Source: Aliidongia dinghuensis (GTDB taxonomy: Bacteria; Pseudomonadota; Alphaproteobacteria; ATCC43930; CGMCC-115725). From it: 64,000 nucleotides of DNA. A program made the position numbers and the translations under genes. Under the pieces are notes generated by a model. It was not told the origin of the DNA. It saw nothing but the letters and a program-made list of their open reading frames with translations, and did not search any database. This document shows, piece after piece, positions 1-8,044 of the stretch. The stretch's first letter is position 1. Each line of letters starts with the position of its first letter. The stretch is taken from assembly GCF_014643535.1 (NCBI RefSeq), contig NZ_BMJQ01000016.1, forward strand, positions 62,001 to 126,000. The letters run 5' to 3'.

Positions 1-918
1 CATGGGCATCATGGCCATGGGCACCACGGCCATTCCCACGCGCCGGCCAGCTTCGGGCTCGCCTTCTTCGTCGGCATCACGCTCAACTCGGGCTTCGTGC
101 TGCTGGAGACGGTCTACGGGCTGATCGCCGGCTCGATGGCGCTCGTCGCGGACGCCGGCCATAACCTGGCCGACGTGCTGGGCCTGGCGCTCGCGTGGTG
201 GGCGACCAACCTCGCGCAGAAGGCGCCGAGCGCGCGCCGCACCTACGGCTTCAAACGCAGCTCGATCCTGGCCTCACTCGTCAATGCCGTCGTGCTGCTG
301 ATCGGCGTCGGCGGCATTGCGGTCGAGGCCCTGCGCCGGCTCGCGGTCCCCGCGCCGGTCGACGGCGACACCGTCGTCTGGGTCGCCGCCGTCGGCATTG
401 CCATCAACGGCTTCACGGCGCTGCTGTTCATGAGCGGCAGCAAGGGCGATCTCAATATCCGCGGCGCCTTCCTGCATCTTGCCGCCGATGCCGCCGTGTC
501 GCTCGGCGTCGTGGTTGCGGGCGTCGTCATCGGGCTCACCCAATGGCTCTGGCTCGATCCGGTCACGAGCCTCGCGATCTCGGCGGTTATCCTCCTCGGC
601 ACCTGGTCGCTTCTGAAGGAGTCCCTCGATCTGGCGCTCGATGCGGTGCCGACGCGCATCGACCCGGGCGCCGTCCGTGCCTTCCTGCACGAACTGCCGG
701 GTGTGAGCGAGGTCCATGACCTGCACATCTGGGCAATGAGCACGACCGAGACGGCGCTGACCGCCCATCTGGTGCGGCCGGGCGGCGGGCTTGACGATGC
801 GCTGCTCGATGCCGCGGCCGAAACGTTGAGCCGGCGCTTCGGCATCGCGCATGCCACCTTCCAGGTCGAGGCGGGCGACGGTGCCGCCTGCCGCCTCGCC
901 CCGCCGAGCGTCGTCTGA
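1..918 (+). CDS. Cation diffusion facilitator (CzcD-type) metal efflux transporter, 5' end outside the window
   Basis: Reading frame 1 is open from the first base, so the gene begins upstream. The visible N-terminus is a His/Gly-rich tract (HGHHGHGHHGHSH) followed by transmembrane helices, typical of CzcD/ZitB proteins that exchange Zn2+, Co2+ or Cd2+ for protons at the inner membrane. The zinc-site signature DAGHNLADV lies in the second helix and a cytoplasmic C-terminal domain carries the usual VHDLHIWAM stretch. The length fits a nearly complete protein of about 300 residues. Metal specificity cannot be read from the sequence. An alternative in-frame start at 97 would remove the His-rich head and the first helix, so it is unlikely. 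Confidence 0.93.
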   Translation, partial: HGHHGHGHHGHSHAPASFGLAFFVGITLNSGFVLLETVYGLIAGSMALVADAGHNLADVLGLALAWWATNLAQKAPSARRTYGFKRSSILASLVNAVVLLIGVGGIAVEALRRLAVPAPVDGDTVVWVAAVGIAINGFTALLFMSGSKGDLNIRGAFLHLAADAAVSLGVVVAGVVIGLTQWLWLDPVTSLAISAVILLGTWSLLKESLDLALDAVPTRIDPGAVRAFLHELPGVSEVHDLHIWAMSTTETALTAHLVRPGGGLDDALLDAAAETLSRRFGIAHATFQVEAGDGAACRLAPPSVV

Positions 919-948
919 CCCGCCACAGCAGGCATCCGTCGCCGCGGC

Positions 949-988
949 TTGACAGCGGTTCCGCCGAAGTTGTTTGTCTATCAAACAA
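949..988 (+). promoter_or_regulatory. Probable promoter -35 box and MarR operator
   Basis: A perfect TTGACA lies at 949-954. Downstream is a perfect 7-bp inverted repeat, TTGTTTG-N5-CAAACAA, at 970-988, where a -10 element should sit; no good -10 match was found. It lies 40 bp before the MarR start. MarR dimers classically bind such 16-20 bp dyads in their own promoters, so autorepression of the marR-ligase pair is the natural reading. Confidence 0.6.
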
Positions 989-1027
989 CAAGCATGTGGC
1001 ACCATAACAGGACGGGCGGAGACAGAG

Positions 1028-1489
1028 ATGGCCGAGACGACGGTCATGGAGGAGAGCAGCGGGATACCGGCGCCCGGGGTGCTGGACGGGCTGCTGGGCT
1101 ATCGCCTGCGCCGCGCGCAGGTCGCCGTGTTCGCGGATTTCGCGCAAACCATGGCGGCCTATGAGCTGACGCCGGGGCAGTTCGGCACGCTGGCGCTCAT
1201 TGCCGCCAACCCGGGGCTGAGCCAGACCGCGCTCGGCACGGCGCTCGGCATCGATCGCTCGAGCGTCGTGCCGCTCATCGACAAGCTGGAACGGCGCGGG
1301 CTGGTCGAGCGCGCGCCGCATCCGCGCGACCGGCGCAGCCACGCGCTGCGGCTGACCGGCGCGGGCACCGCCCTGTTCGAGGACGCGCGCGAGGCCGTGG
1401 CCCGGCACGAGGCGCATATCTTCGCGCCGCTCGCCCCCGCCGAGCGGGAGACCTTGGCCCGTCTGCTCGATCGGGTCTCGGGCGTCTAA
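1028..1489 (+). CDS. MarR-family transcriptional regulator
   Basis: The product is about 153 residues with a winged-helix MarR core: a recognition region around LSQTALGTALGIDRSSVVPLI and a wing with RAPHPRDRRSHAL. MarR proteins are dimeric repressors released by small, often phenolic, ligands. The ATG at 1028, preceded by a GGAGAC Shine-Dalgarno-like sequence, is preferred over an in-frame TTG at 974 that lies inside the operator dyad. The gene ends 6 bases before the acyl-CoA synthetase, so the two are probably co-transcribed and the regulator may respond to the CoA ester or free acid of that enzyme. The ligand is unknown. Confidence 0.9.
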   Translation: MAETTVMEESSGIPAPGVLDGLLGYRLRRAQVAVFADFAQTMAAYELTPGQFGTLALIAANPGLSQTALGTALGIDRSSVVPLIDKLERRGLVERAPHPRDRRSHALRLTGAGTALFEDAREAVARHEAHIFAPLAPAERETLARLLDRVSGV

Positions 1490-1495
1490 GTCCCG

Positions 1496-2983
1496 ATGCT
1501 GTTCGGCGATCTCCTCGATCGGGCGCTCGCCGAGGGGGCCGGCCCGCGCACAGCCCTGATCGACGGAACCGGAGCCTTCTCCTACGACGAACTCGATGCC
1601 GCCGCCGACCGATTCGCGGGGCAGCTCGTCCGGCGCGGCTACCGTCCGGGTGCCCGGGCGGCACTCTGTGCCCGGAACGGGCTCGCCTACGGCATCATCG
1701 TGCTGGGCGCCGCCCGCGCCGGCGTGGTGCTGATCCATCTCTCGACACGTGCGACCGCCGGCGAAATCGAGGCGGCGCTCACCGAGACCGGTGCCGAGGT
1801 CCTGTTCGCCGGCGAGGATATGCAGTCCGACCGTGTGCCGGTCGTACATCTGACGCGCGACGGGGACGCCTGGTTCGGGACGGGCCCCGCAGAACGGCCG
1901 GTGCTCGATCTCGCCGATGACGCGCCGCTCGCCCTGCTCTACAGCGGCGGGACGACCGGGGCGGCGAAGGGCGTGCTGGTCAGCCATCGCGCGCGGCTCG
2001 TCACCGCCGAGATCGCGGCTGGGGGCCTCGGCCTCGAAGCCACGGACCGGGTGCTGGTCTCGACGCCGCTGTTCCATACGGCGGCCCTCTTCTGCTGGCT
2101 TGCACCGGCCTGGCTGCAGGGCGCGACCGTGGTGGTCGGCGACAAATGGTCGGCCGCGGGCTTCATCGATTTGGTCGAGCGGGAACGGGTCACCGCCGCC
2201 TTTCTGGTGCCGACCCAGATCGGTGACCTGCTAGCGGCCCCGGAACTCGATGCTGGCCGTCTCGCCTCGCTGCGCCTTGTCTGCCATGCCGGCGCGCCAA
2301 TGCCGCCCGACCGGGCCGACCGGCTGGCGCGCCTGCTGCCTGAGGCCGATATCGCCGAACATTACGGCCTGTCCGAGACCGGTCTGCTCACCGTCCGCCG
2401 GCGCAGCGATCCGGCCGACCGGCCGGGAAGCGTCGGGCACCCACCCCCGCCGGTCGAGCTTGCCGTGCGCGGACCGGACGGGGCCTTCCTGCCGCCCGGC
2501 ACGGTCGGTGAGATCGCGACGCGCGGGCCCCATCTCTTGAGCGGGCTCATCGGCGGCACGTCGATGGCGACGCTGTTTCCGTGGCATGACGGCTGGCTCG
2601 CGACCGGCGACCGCGGCCGGCTCGACACCGACGGCTCTTTGACGCTGCTCGCCCGCTCCAGGGACGTCATCGTCTCGGGTGCGGAGAACCTCTATCCGGG
2701 CGAGATCGAGGCGGTCCTGCTCAGCCATCCGGCACTCGCCGAATGCGCTGTGTTCGGCGTGCCGGACGAGCGGCTGGGCGAGGTCCCCGTCGCCCAGGTC
2801 GTGCTGCGCCCCGGCATGGCCGCGACCGAGACCGAGCTCATCGACCACGTCCTGTCGCTGCTGCCGCGCCACAAACGGCCGCGCCGCATCATCTTCGCCC
2901 CGGCCCTGCCCCGCTCCGCCGTCGGCAAGGTGCTGAAGGCGCAGCTCGCGGCCGCGTTCTCGGCCGCGAGGAGCCACGCCTAA
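1496..2983 (+). CDS. AMP-forming acyl-CoA synthetase/ligase (ANL superfamily)
   Basis: This 495-residue enzyme should activate a carboxylic acid with ATP to an acyl-adenylate and then form the CoA thioester. Visible core motifs are the P-loop YSGGTTGAAKG, the adenine-binding HYGLSETG, the hinge region ATGDRGRLDTDG with RSRDVIVSGAENLYP, and the C-terminal catalytic lysine in PRSAVGKVLK. Length is normal for medium/long-chain or aromatic acid CoA ligases. It directly follows a MarR regulator, an arrangement common for hydroxycinnamate or fatty-acid activation, but the substrate cannot be assigned. Its last 4 bases overlap the convergent FAD oxidoreductase gene. Confidence 0.9.
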   Translation: MLFGDLLDRALAEGAGPRTALIDGTGAFSYDELDAAADRFAGQLVRRGYRPGARAALCARNGLAYGIIVLGAARAGVVLIHLSTRATAGEIEAALTETGAEVLFAGEDMQSDRVPVVHLTRDGDAWFGTGPAERPVLDLADDAPLALLYSGGTTGAAKGVLVSHRARLVTAEIAAGGLGLEATDRVLVSTPLFHTAALFCWLAPAWLQGATVVVGDKWSAAGFIDLVERERVTAAFLVPTQIGDLLAAPELDAGRLASLRLVCHAGAPMPPDRADRLARLLPEADIAEHYGLSETGLLTVRRRSDPADRPGSVGHPPPPVELAVRGPDGAFLPPGTVGEIATRGPHLLSGLIGGTSMATLFPWHDGWLATGDRGRLDTDGSLTLLARSRDVIVSGAENLYPGEIEAVLLSHPALAECAVFGVPDERLGEVPVAQVVLRPGMAATETELIDHVLSLLPRHKRPRRIIFAPALPRSAVGKVLKAQLAAAFSAARSHA

Positions 2984-4101
2984 GTCGCGGCCAGCAGGGC
3001 CGGCGCCGGCACGCGCGTCGCCCGGGCGACAAGGCGCATCAGGCCAGGCACCAGATGCGCCGCGAGCAGCAGACCGCCCTGGGCGCGCGGATCGACGAGC
3101 AGCCGCGACAGCATCGTGGCACGCCCGACCTGTGCGCCGAGCTCCGCCGCCAATTGCGTCTGGAAGGCGGCGGCCGATCGGCCGGCCAGCAGATGGTCGG
3201 CAGCGAGCCGGGCGCTGTGCAGCGCCATCGACAGGCCGTCGCCGGAGAAGGATGGAATGACCGCGGCCTGGTCGCCGATCCGCCAAAGGTCGGGGCGATC
3301 CGCTGACGATGAAACGAAACCGTAGGGGATGGCCGCGACGGTAAGCGGCCGCGCCTGGATCGCGGTCGCACAAGCTAGCCGGCGGCCGAACAGTGGCACC
3401 GCCCGGGTGACATGCGCCAACACTGCGGCCCAGGTCCCGCCGAGTGCCGCAAGGCGCGCGCGGCGCACCACCAGGCAGAGATTGGCGAGCCCGTGCTCGA
3501 TCGGCTCCAGCCCGGCATAGCCGTCGGCGAAGAGCGCCAGCTCGACGTGGCCGGCGAGCGCGCGCGCCTCGTCCGGCGCCAGGCGGAAATGGCTCTTGAA
3601 GCCGACGAGATCGTTCTGCCGGCCGGGCGCGCGCGGATGGCCGCGCAGGTCGTGCTTGCCGGTCGCGAGCACCGCCTGGCGCGCCGCAAGCGCCGTGCCG
3701 TCGTCGAGCCGGGCCGAGAAGCCGGTCGCGGTCGGCTCCAGCGCCAGCACCCGCCGGCCACGCCGTACCCGGACGCCTGCCGTCGCCGCCCGCGCCAGCA
3801 GCACCTCGTCCAGCACCCGGCGCGACAGGCTCATCGCCGCGAAAGGCAGTGCCACCGTGGCCGACAGCCGGCGACCGGCAAGGCGCAGGCGGCCGATCGG
3901 CACCGCGCCCAGCGCTGCGGGCTCGATGCCGAGCGCCGCCAGATAGGCGATCGCCTCATGCGAGACGAACTCGCCGCACACCTTGTCGTGCGGGCCCGAC
4001 GTGCGCTCGACCAGCGTCACCCGTCGGCCGGCGAGTGCCAGCGGGATCGCAAGTGCCGCGCCCGCGGGACCGCCGCCGACCACGAGCAGATCGTCGGTCA
4101 T
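2980..4101 (-). CDS. FAD-dependent oxidoreductase/hydroxylase of the polyketide operon
   Basis: The 373-residue product has an N-terminal dinucleotide-binding motif (VVGGGPAGAALA), a CGEF motif near residue 45 typical of geranylgeranyl-reductase/aromatic-hydroxylase flavoproteins, and a second FAD motif (GDQAAVIPSFSGDG) near residue 280. The start at 4101 is chosen because it forms an ATGA overlap with the methyltransferase stop; the frame remains open further upstream but there encodes the antisense of the methyltransferase. Its place after a type III polyketide synthase and a methyltransferase resembles the SrsA-SrsB-SrsC phenolic-lipid set of Streptomyces, in which the flavoprotein hydroxylates the ring. 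That role is inferred; a reductase is also possible. Confidence 0.85.
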   Translation of the reverse strand: MTDDLLVVGGGPAGAALAIPLALAGRRVTLVERTSGPHDKVCGEFVSHEAIAYLAALGIEPAALGAVPIGRLRLAGRRLSATVALPFAAMSLSRRVLDEVLLARAATAGVRVRRGRRVLALEPTATGFSARLDDGTALAARQAVLATGKHDLRGHPRAPGRQNDLVGFKSHFRLAPDEARALAGHVELALFADGYAGLEPIEHGLANLCLVVRRARLAALGGTWAAVLAHVTRAVPLFGRRLACATAIQARPLTVAAIPYGFVSSSADRPDLWRIGDQAAVIPSFSGDGLSMALHSARLAADHLLAGRSAAAFQTQLAAELGAQVGRATMLSRLLVDPRAQGGLLLAAHLVPGLMRLVARATRVPAPALLAAT

Positions 4102-4829
4102 CGCGCCCTGCCGACACACAGGCGGAACGGCACGTGCCAGCTGATTTCGGCGGCGCCCTCGGGCACATCCGCGCGGGCGAGCAGCCGCTGCCAGTCCGCG
4201 CGCACGAAGGCACGGGTGATCGAGACCGGGCCGTCGTGGCGGACGAACCGGTGCCAGCCGGCGAGCCGGGACCAGTGGCGGAACACGTGATAGGGCAAGG
4301 GATGGCGGTGCAGGTCGTTGACGAACCAGCCGAGCCGGGCCGTCGCTTCCATCCAGTTGAGGAAGCGGACGACCTGGTCGTCGTTCAGGTGATGAGTGAA
4401 GAGGCTGCTCACGACCAGGTCGATTGGCTTGTCCGGGCGATAGTCGAACAGGTCGGTCGTGATCCAGCGGATCGGCCGGCCCGCCGCCGTCGCCTTTGCC
4501 GCCGCCGCGCGCGACCAGGGATTGAGGTCGACGCCGGTCAGCGTGACCGCGACGCCGCGCCGCTCGGCCCAGCGGTCGATCTGGCGCAGCATGTCGCCAT
4601 AGCCCGAGCCGACGTCGACGATGCTGAGCGGCCCCGCCGGCGGGTGCCGCCGCACCAGCCGGTCGAGCCAGGCGAGCGTCGGCCGGTAGGCGAGCGTCAG
4701 GCGGTTGACGCGCGCGAGATCGACGAGGCAGGCCTCGAACTCGGCGACGCCGCAATCCTCCGTGTCCATGAGTTCGGGCGTCGAGGCGCGTCGCGCGAAG
4801 TCGAGCGCTCCTGGCATGGCGACGCTCAT
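4098..4829 (-). CDS. SAM-dependent methyltransferase of the polyketide operon
   Basis: The product is a 243-residue class I methyltransferase. The SAM-binding motif I is VDVGSGYGDM around residue 70, an acidic loop (GVDLNPW) follows near 100, and the post-motif region DLVVSSLFTHHL near 135 is typical of small-molecule O- or C-methyltransferases. It is coupled by ATGA overlaps both to the type III polyketide synthase upstream (4826-4829) and to the FAD oxidoreductase downstream (4098-4101), so all three proteins are likely made together. It probably methylates the polyketide product; O- versus C-methylation cannot be decided. Confidence 0.87.
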   Translation of the reverse strand: MSVAMPGALDFARRASTPELMDTEDCGVAEFEACLVDLARVNRLTLAYRPTLAWLDRLVRRHPPAGPLSIVDVGSGYGDMLRQIDRWAERRGVAVTLTGVDLNPWSRAAAAKATAAGRPIRWITTDLFDYRPDKPIDLVVSSLFTHHLNDDQVVRFLNWMEATARLGWFVNDLHRHPLPYHVFRHWSRLAGWHRFVRHDGPVSITRAFVRADWQRLLARADVPEGAAEISWHVPFRLCVGRAR

Positions 4830-5908
4830 GCCGCGTGGAACAGCATGGTCTCGGCCGTGAGGCCGGGCCCGAAGCTCATGGCGGCGCCGCGCTGCCCGGG
4901 CTCGGCCGCCGCCATCAGGCGTTCCAGCACGAACATGATCGTGGCCGACGACATGTTGCCGAAATCCGCCAGCACCCGCCGCGAGGCGCCGAGCGCCTCC
5001 GCAGGCAGATCGAACGCGCCCTGGACCGCATCCAGCACCGAGCGGCCGCCTGGGTGGACCGCCCAGAGATCGATGTCGGACACCGCAGCGCCGTCCAGGA
5101 TCTCGGCCGCGACCGGCTTCAGGCCGTGCGAGATGGCCCCCGGCACCTGGCCCGACAGGCGCATGTCGAAGCCCTGGTCACCGACGTTCCAGGTGATGAG
5201 GTCGGCGCTCTCCGGCACCAGGACCGTGCGGAACCGGTCGAGCGTCAGGCCTTTGGGCTCGGCCGTGACCCAGGCGGCTGCACAACCGTCGGCAAACACC
5301 AGGAACGAGAGGATCTGCTCGAGATCCGACGTCTCCTGCAGGTGCAGCGTGCAGAGTTCCAGGTTGACGATGAGCACGCGCGCCTCGGCGTCGGACCGGA
5401 CGATATGCCGGGCGAGCTTCAGCGCATTGAAGGCGGCGTAGCAGCCCATGAATCCCACCATGGTCCGCTCGACCGCGGGCGGGATGCCGAGGGCGGCTGC
5501 GAGCTCGAGATCGAGCCCCGGCGCATAAAGGCCGGTGCAGGAGGTCACGATCAGGTGGCTCGCCCGCGCCACCTCGGGGCCGAGGCCCAGCCGATCGACC
5601 GTGCGGAGCGCCAGCGGCAACGCTTCCGCCTGGTAGCGCTGCATGCGCACCGACGTCGAGGGAAAGGCACCCCGATGGAAGAAGCCCTGCGCGTCGACCG
5701 ACGGGCCGGACGGATCTTCGGCCGGCGCCAGGACGGAGTAGCGGCGATGGATCTCGGCGCGATCGACCATGCGGCGGAAGAGCTTCGCATGCCGCGGATC
5801 GGCCAGGAGCGTGTCGGCGAAGCGCACGAACGCGCCATGGACCTCGTTCGGCGGCACCGCCGAGGCGACGTGATTGAGATAGGCCCGTCCTTGCGTACTC
5901 GTCACCAT
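4826..5908 (-). CDS. Type III polyketide synthase (chalcone/stilbene synthase family)
   Basis: This is a thiolase-fold homodimeric synthase that condenses a starter acyl-CoA with malonyl-CoA to pyrones, resorcinols or phloroglucinols. The triad is intact: Cys156 in GFMGCYAAF, His285 in WAVHPGG and Asn318 in GNMSSAT. The C-terminal GFGPG-type loop appears as MSFGPGL. The start at 5908 is preferred because an AGGTGG sequence lies just before it; an ATG 30 bases upstream is possible. It is the first gene of a three-gene coupled operon with a methyltransferase and a flavoprotein. Bacterial relatives often make long-chain alkylresorcinols or alkylpyrones for membranes or cysts, but the starter unit here is unknown. 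Confidence 0.92.
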   Translation of the reverse strand: MVTSTQGRAYLNHVASAVPPNEVHGAFVRFADTLLADPRHAKLFRRMVDRAEIHRRYSVLAPAEDPSGPSVDAQGFFHRGAFPSTSVRMQRYQAEALPLALRTVDRLGLGPEVARASHLIVTSCTGLYAPGLDLELAAALGIPPAVERTMVGFMGCYAAFNALKLARHIVRSDAEARVLIVNLELCTLHLQETSDLEQILSFLVFADGCAAAWVTAEPKGLTLDRFRTVLVPESADLITWNVGDQGFDMRLSGQVPGAISHGLKPVAAEILDGAAVSDIDLWAVHPGGRSVLDAVQGAFDLPAEALGASRRVLADFGNMSSATIMFVLERLMAAAEPGQRGAAMSFGPGLTAETMLFHAA

Positions 5909-6150
5909 TGCACCACCTGTCCTGTGCCCGCCCCACATTTCGTTCCAGCGGACTGTTCGATCATCTTGTCCCCGATCGTCTCGAGGCGCGACCCCGAGAG
6001 ATCAGGATGCCCGGCCCGTTTCGTTACGAAGGTAACGAGCCGTGAATTTTCTCGTCGTAGAAGGGAACGGGCGCTCCGCGATCGGCGTGCGCCTGGACAA
6101 GGTCAGAGACTCGCTGTAAGCGACAATTATTCCGCGGAGTCGTAACACGC

Positions 6151-7158
6151 ATGTCAGCCGACGAGTCGCAGCAAAACCGTCCGTCGCAGGAACGCAGCAC
6201 TCATTTCAGGTTCGAGCATTCCGTGTTCCGGACGCCCGACCCACGCTTCATCATTGCGAGCGACGGCGAACCGTCGCTGGTGGTCGAGCTCGCCGATCTC
6301 GCGGCCGTCATCCCGATCAAGTCGCTGCGCCAGGAGTTCGAGCTCGACAAGGGCCCCGACGGCGCGATGCTCGACAAGGTCGCGGCGGGCTTGAAGTTCG
6401 TCAAAACCATCCGCCCGGGTGATTCGATCCCGCGCGAGATCCTCGACGGCACCGCCTCCTGGGCGGTCGACGACCGGCACCTCGAGATCGCCAAGGGGCG
6501 CATCACGCTGCAGATCTCGTCGTGGCTCACCGGTGCCGAAACGGTCATCGTCGACCAGGAGGCGCTGATGCAGCTGGCGGAAGACCCGGCGGTCAAGCAG
6601 CGCGTCAACAACGCCTTCTCCGACATCGCGCTCAAGCTGGACCTGCCGCCCGATCGCAAGGAGGAGGTCGTCGACCGTATCGACCAGCTGGCGCGTGAGC
6701 TCTCGTACATCGAGGCGCTGCGCGAGCGCTTCGGCACGATCAAGGCGATCGGCGAGACGGTAGCGGCGTTCCAGAAGATCTATCGGCGCGATCGCACGGT
6801 CATCGAGGACCTGAGCCGGATCACCAACCTGATGCGCCGGCCGTTCACCGAGCTTCAGAGCATCTTCGACCAAGTCGACGGCATGTCGGGCGAGATCATC
6901 AGCCTGTTGCGCAACATCACGCGCCAGATCGAATTCATCCGCGAGAGCCGCGACGAGCTGCATCAGCGCATGATGCTGTGGGACGACATCATCGTTAAGT
7001 TCCAAACGGTGCAGGTCGACCGCACGCCGGAGAACGAGGCGCTGATGAAGGAGCTCTACCGGTTCCTCGCGCGCAACTTCATCGTCGAGAAGCCCTGGGA
7101 ACTGGTGAGCGCCGCGTTCGCCCGCCAGGGCGACAAGGGTTCAGGCGAGAAGAGCTAG
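6151..7158 (+). CDS. Conserved-looking hypothetical protein with helical C-terminal half
   Basis: I do not recognise this 335-residue protein. It has no signal peptide or membrane segment, so it should be cytoplasmic. The N-terminal ~160 residues look mixed alpha/beta, and residues about 180-300 are rich in charged heptad-like helices (RKEEVVDRIDQLARELSYIE and similar), suggesting a coiled-coil or multi-helix bundle. Codon usage matches its neighbours, so it is native. It stands upstream of another unknown gene on the opposite strand and of a histidine kinase/HD-GYP pair, so a role in signalling is possible but unproven. Confidence 0.75.
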   Translation: MSADESQQNRPSQERSTHFRFEHSVFRTPDPRFIIASDGEPSLVVELADLAAVIPIKSLRQEFELDKGPDGAMLDKVAAGLKFVKTIRPGDSIPREILDGTASWAVDDRHLEIAKGRITLQISSWLTGAETVIVDQEALMQLAEDPAVKQRVNNAFSDIALKLDLPPDRKEEVVDRIDQLARELSYIEALRERFGTIKAIGETVAAFQKIYRRDRTVIEDLSRITNLMRRPFTELQSIFDQVDGMSGEIISLLRNITRQIEFIRESRDELHQRMMLWDDIIVKFQTVQVDRTPENEALMKELYRFLARNFIVEKPWELVSAAFARQGDKGSGEKS

Positions 7159-7181
7159 GCCGCCCGTTCGGAACAGCCTGT

Positions 7182-7646
7182 TCAGAACAGATCGTCGATG
7201 GCGCTCTGGTCCAGGATGCCGTCGATGCCGTGGATGATGGCGGAGCCGGTGTCGACCATCTGCTGCAGCATCATCGAATAGTTCATCGCCTGCTCGGCCA
7301 GCAGCGGCACGTCACCCTGTTCGCGCAGGTCGGCGAGCACAAGCTTCGCCTCCTCGACCGTGTCGTGCATGCGCTGGATCGTGCGTTCGAAATGCTCGCG
7401 CGCCGACGGCGGCGCATGGGGATAGGCCTCGATCGCAAGCGGCGCGAAGGCGAGCCCGCTCTCGGCGAAATGCTGCTCGTAGGTCTTGAATTTCCAGGCG
7501 ATCACCTCATCCAACATATCGGGCATATCGCCCAACATGCCGAGCAGCATGATCACTTCGTTGAAAAGGTTGAAATAATCGGTCGACAACAGGGTGCCCG
7601 CGTCGATCGTCGTCCCCTTCACCCGTTCGCGGTACAGCTCCAGCAT
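7182..7646 (-). CDS. Hypothetical helical protein
   Basis: The product is a 154-residue soluble, acidic, all-helical protein that I do not recognise. The start at 7646 (MLELYRERVKG) is chosen over an upstream in-frame ATG at 7904, because the 86 extra residues are low-complexity and encoded in AT-rich, promoter-like sequence. Short Met/Leu-rich segments (EVIMLLGMLGDMPDMLDEVI) suggest a helical bundle rather than a membrane anchor. It converges with the 335-residue unknown gene, with 23 bases between them, and is divergent from the histidine kinase, which may place all of them in one signalling locus. Confidence 0.7.
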   Translation of the reverse strand: MLELYRERVKGTTIDAGTLLSTDYFNLFNEVIMLLGMLGDMPDMLDEVIAWKFKTYEQHFAESGLAFAPLAIEAYPHAPPSAREHFERTIQRMHDTVEEAKLVLADLREQGDVPLLAEQAMNYSMMLQQMVDTGSAIIHGIDGILDQSAIDDLF

Positions 7647-8044
7647 CGCCCAGCCTTCGTTCAAAGCTCTTCCGCCTCCGTGCGGTGCACCGAACGGAGC
7701 CGTCCCGTTTCCCGCCGACAGGCAATCCGCATTGCCGTTCGCAGGCAGCACCCTATCAAACGACCGCAATCGTCTGTTTAAACTATTAATTTCGACCCAC
7801 TCCCCAAAGAATATTTTTTGACGCCGCTTGATCGGCCACAAGCGGGAAGCGGGGATTAACCAAAAATTTTGACAAAACCCCGAACTTCCTTTTTCCGTAA
7901 ACAATTATTGAAGGTTCTGTCCTCAGGATACGGCGTCATGGATCCGGCACGCATCTCCAATCCTGCCCCTTTGCCGAACGGTCGCCCGGATACCGTCGGC
8001 CTGACGCGCTCGGCTGGCCCTGCGCGCGCAGACGCTTGCGCGCC
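7647..8044. other. Divergent intergenic region, AT-rich
   Basis: About 400 bases separate the 154-residue unknown gene (minus) from the histidine kinase (plus). The stretch at about 7770-7920 is clearly more AT-rich than its surroundings and contains TTGACA at 7869-7874 on the plus strand, a possible -35 box without a convincing -10 partner. It probably holds divergent promoters. I see no gene in it. Confidence 0.5.

Noticed and set aside
974..1027. Longer start for the MarR regulator at TTG 974
   Set aside because: The extra codons lie inside the operator dyad and lack a Shine-Dalgarno; ATG 1028 is better placed.
587..2077. 496-residue minus-strand open frame opposite the MarR and acyl-CoA synthetase genes
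   Set aside because: It is an Arg/Gly/Pro-rich antisense shadow of well-supported plus-strand genes, with no family motifs.
7869..7910. Sigma70 promoter for the histidine kinase at TTGACA 7869
   Set aside because: No acceptable -10 element at 16-18 bases spacing; noted only within the intergenic entry.
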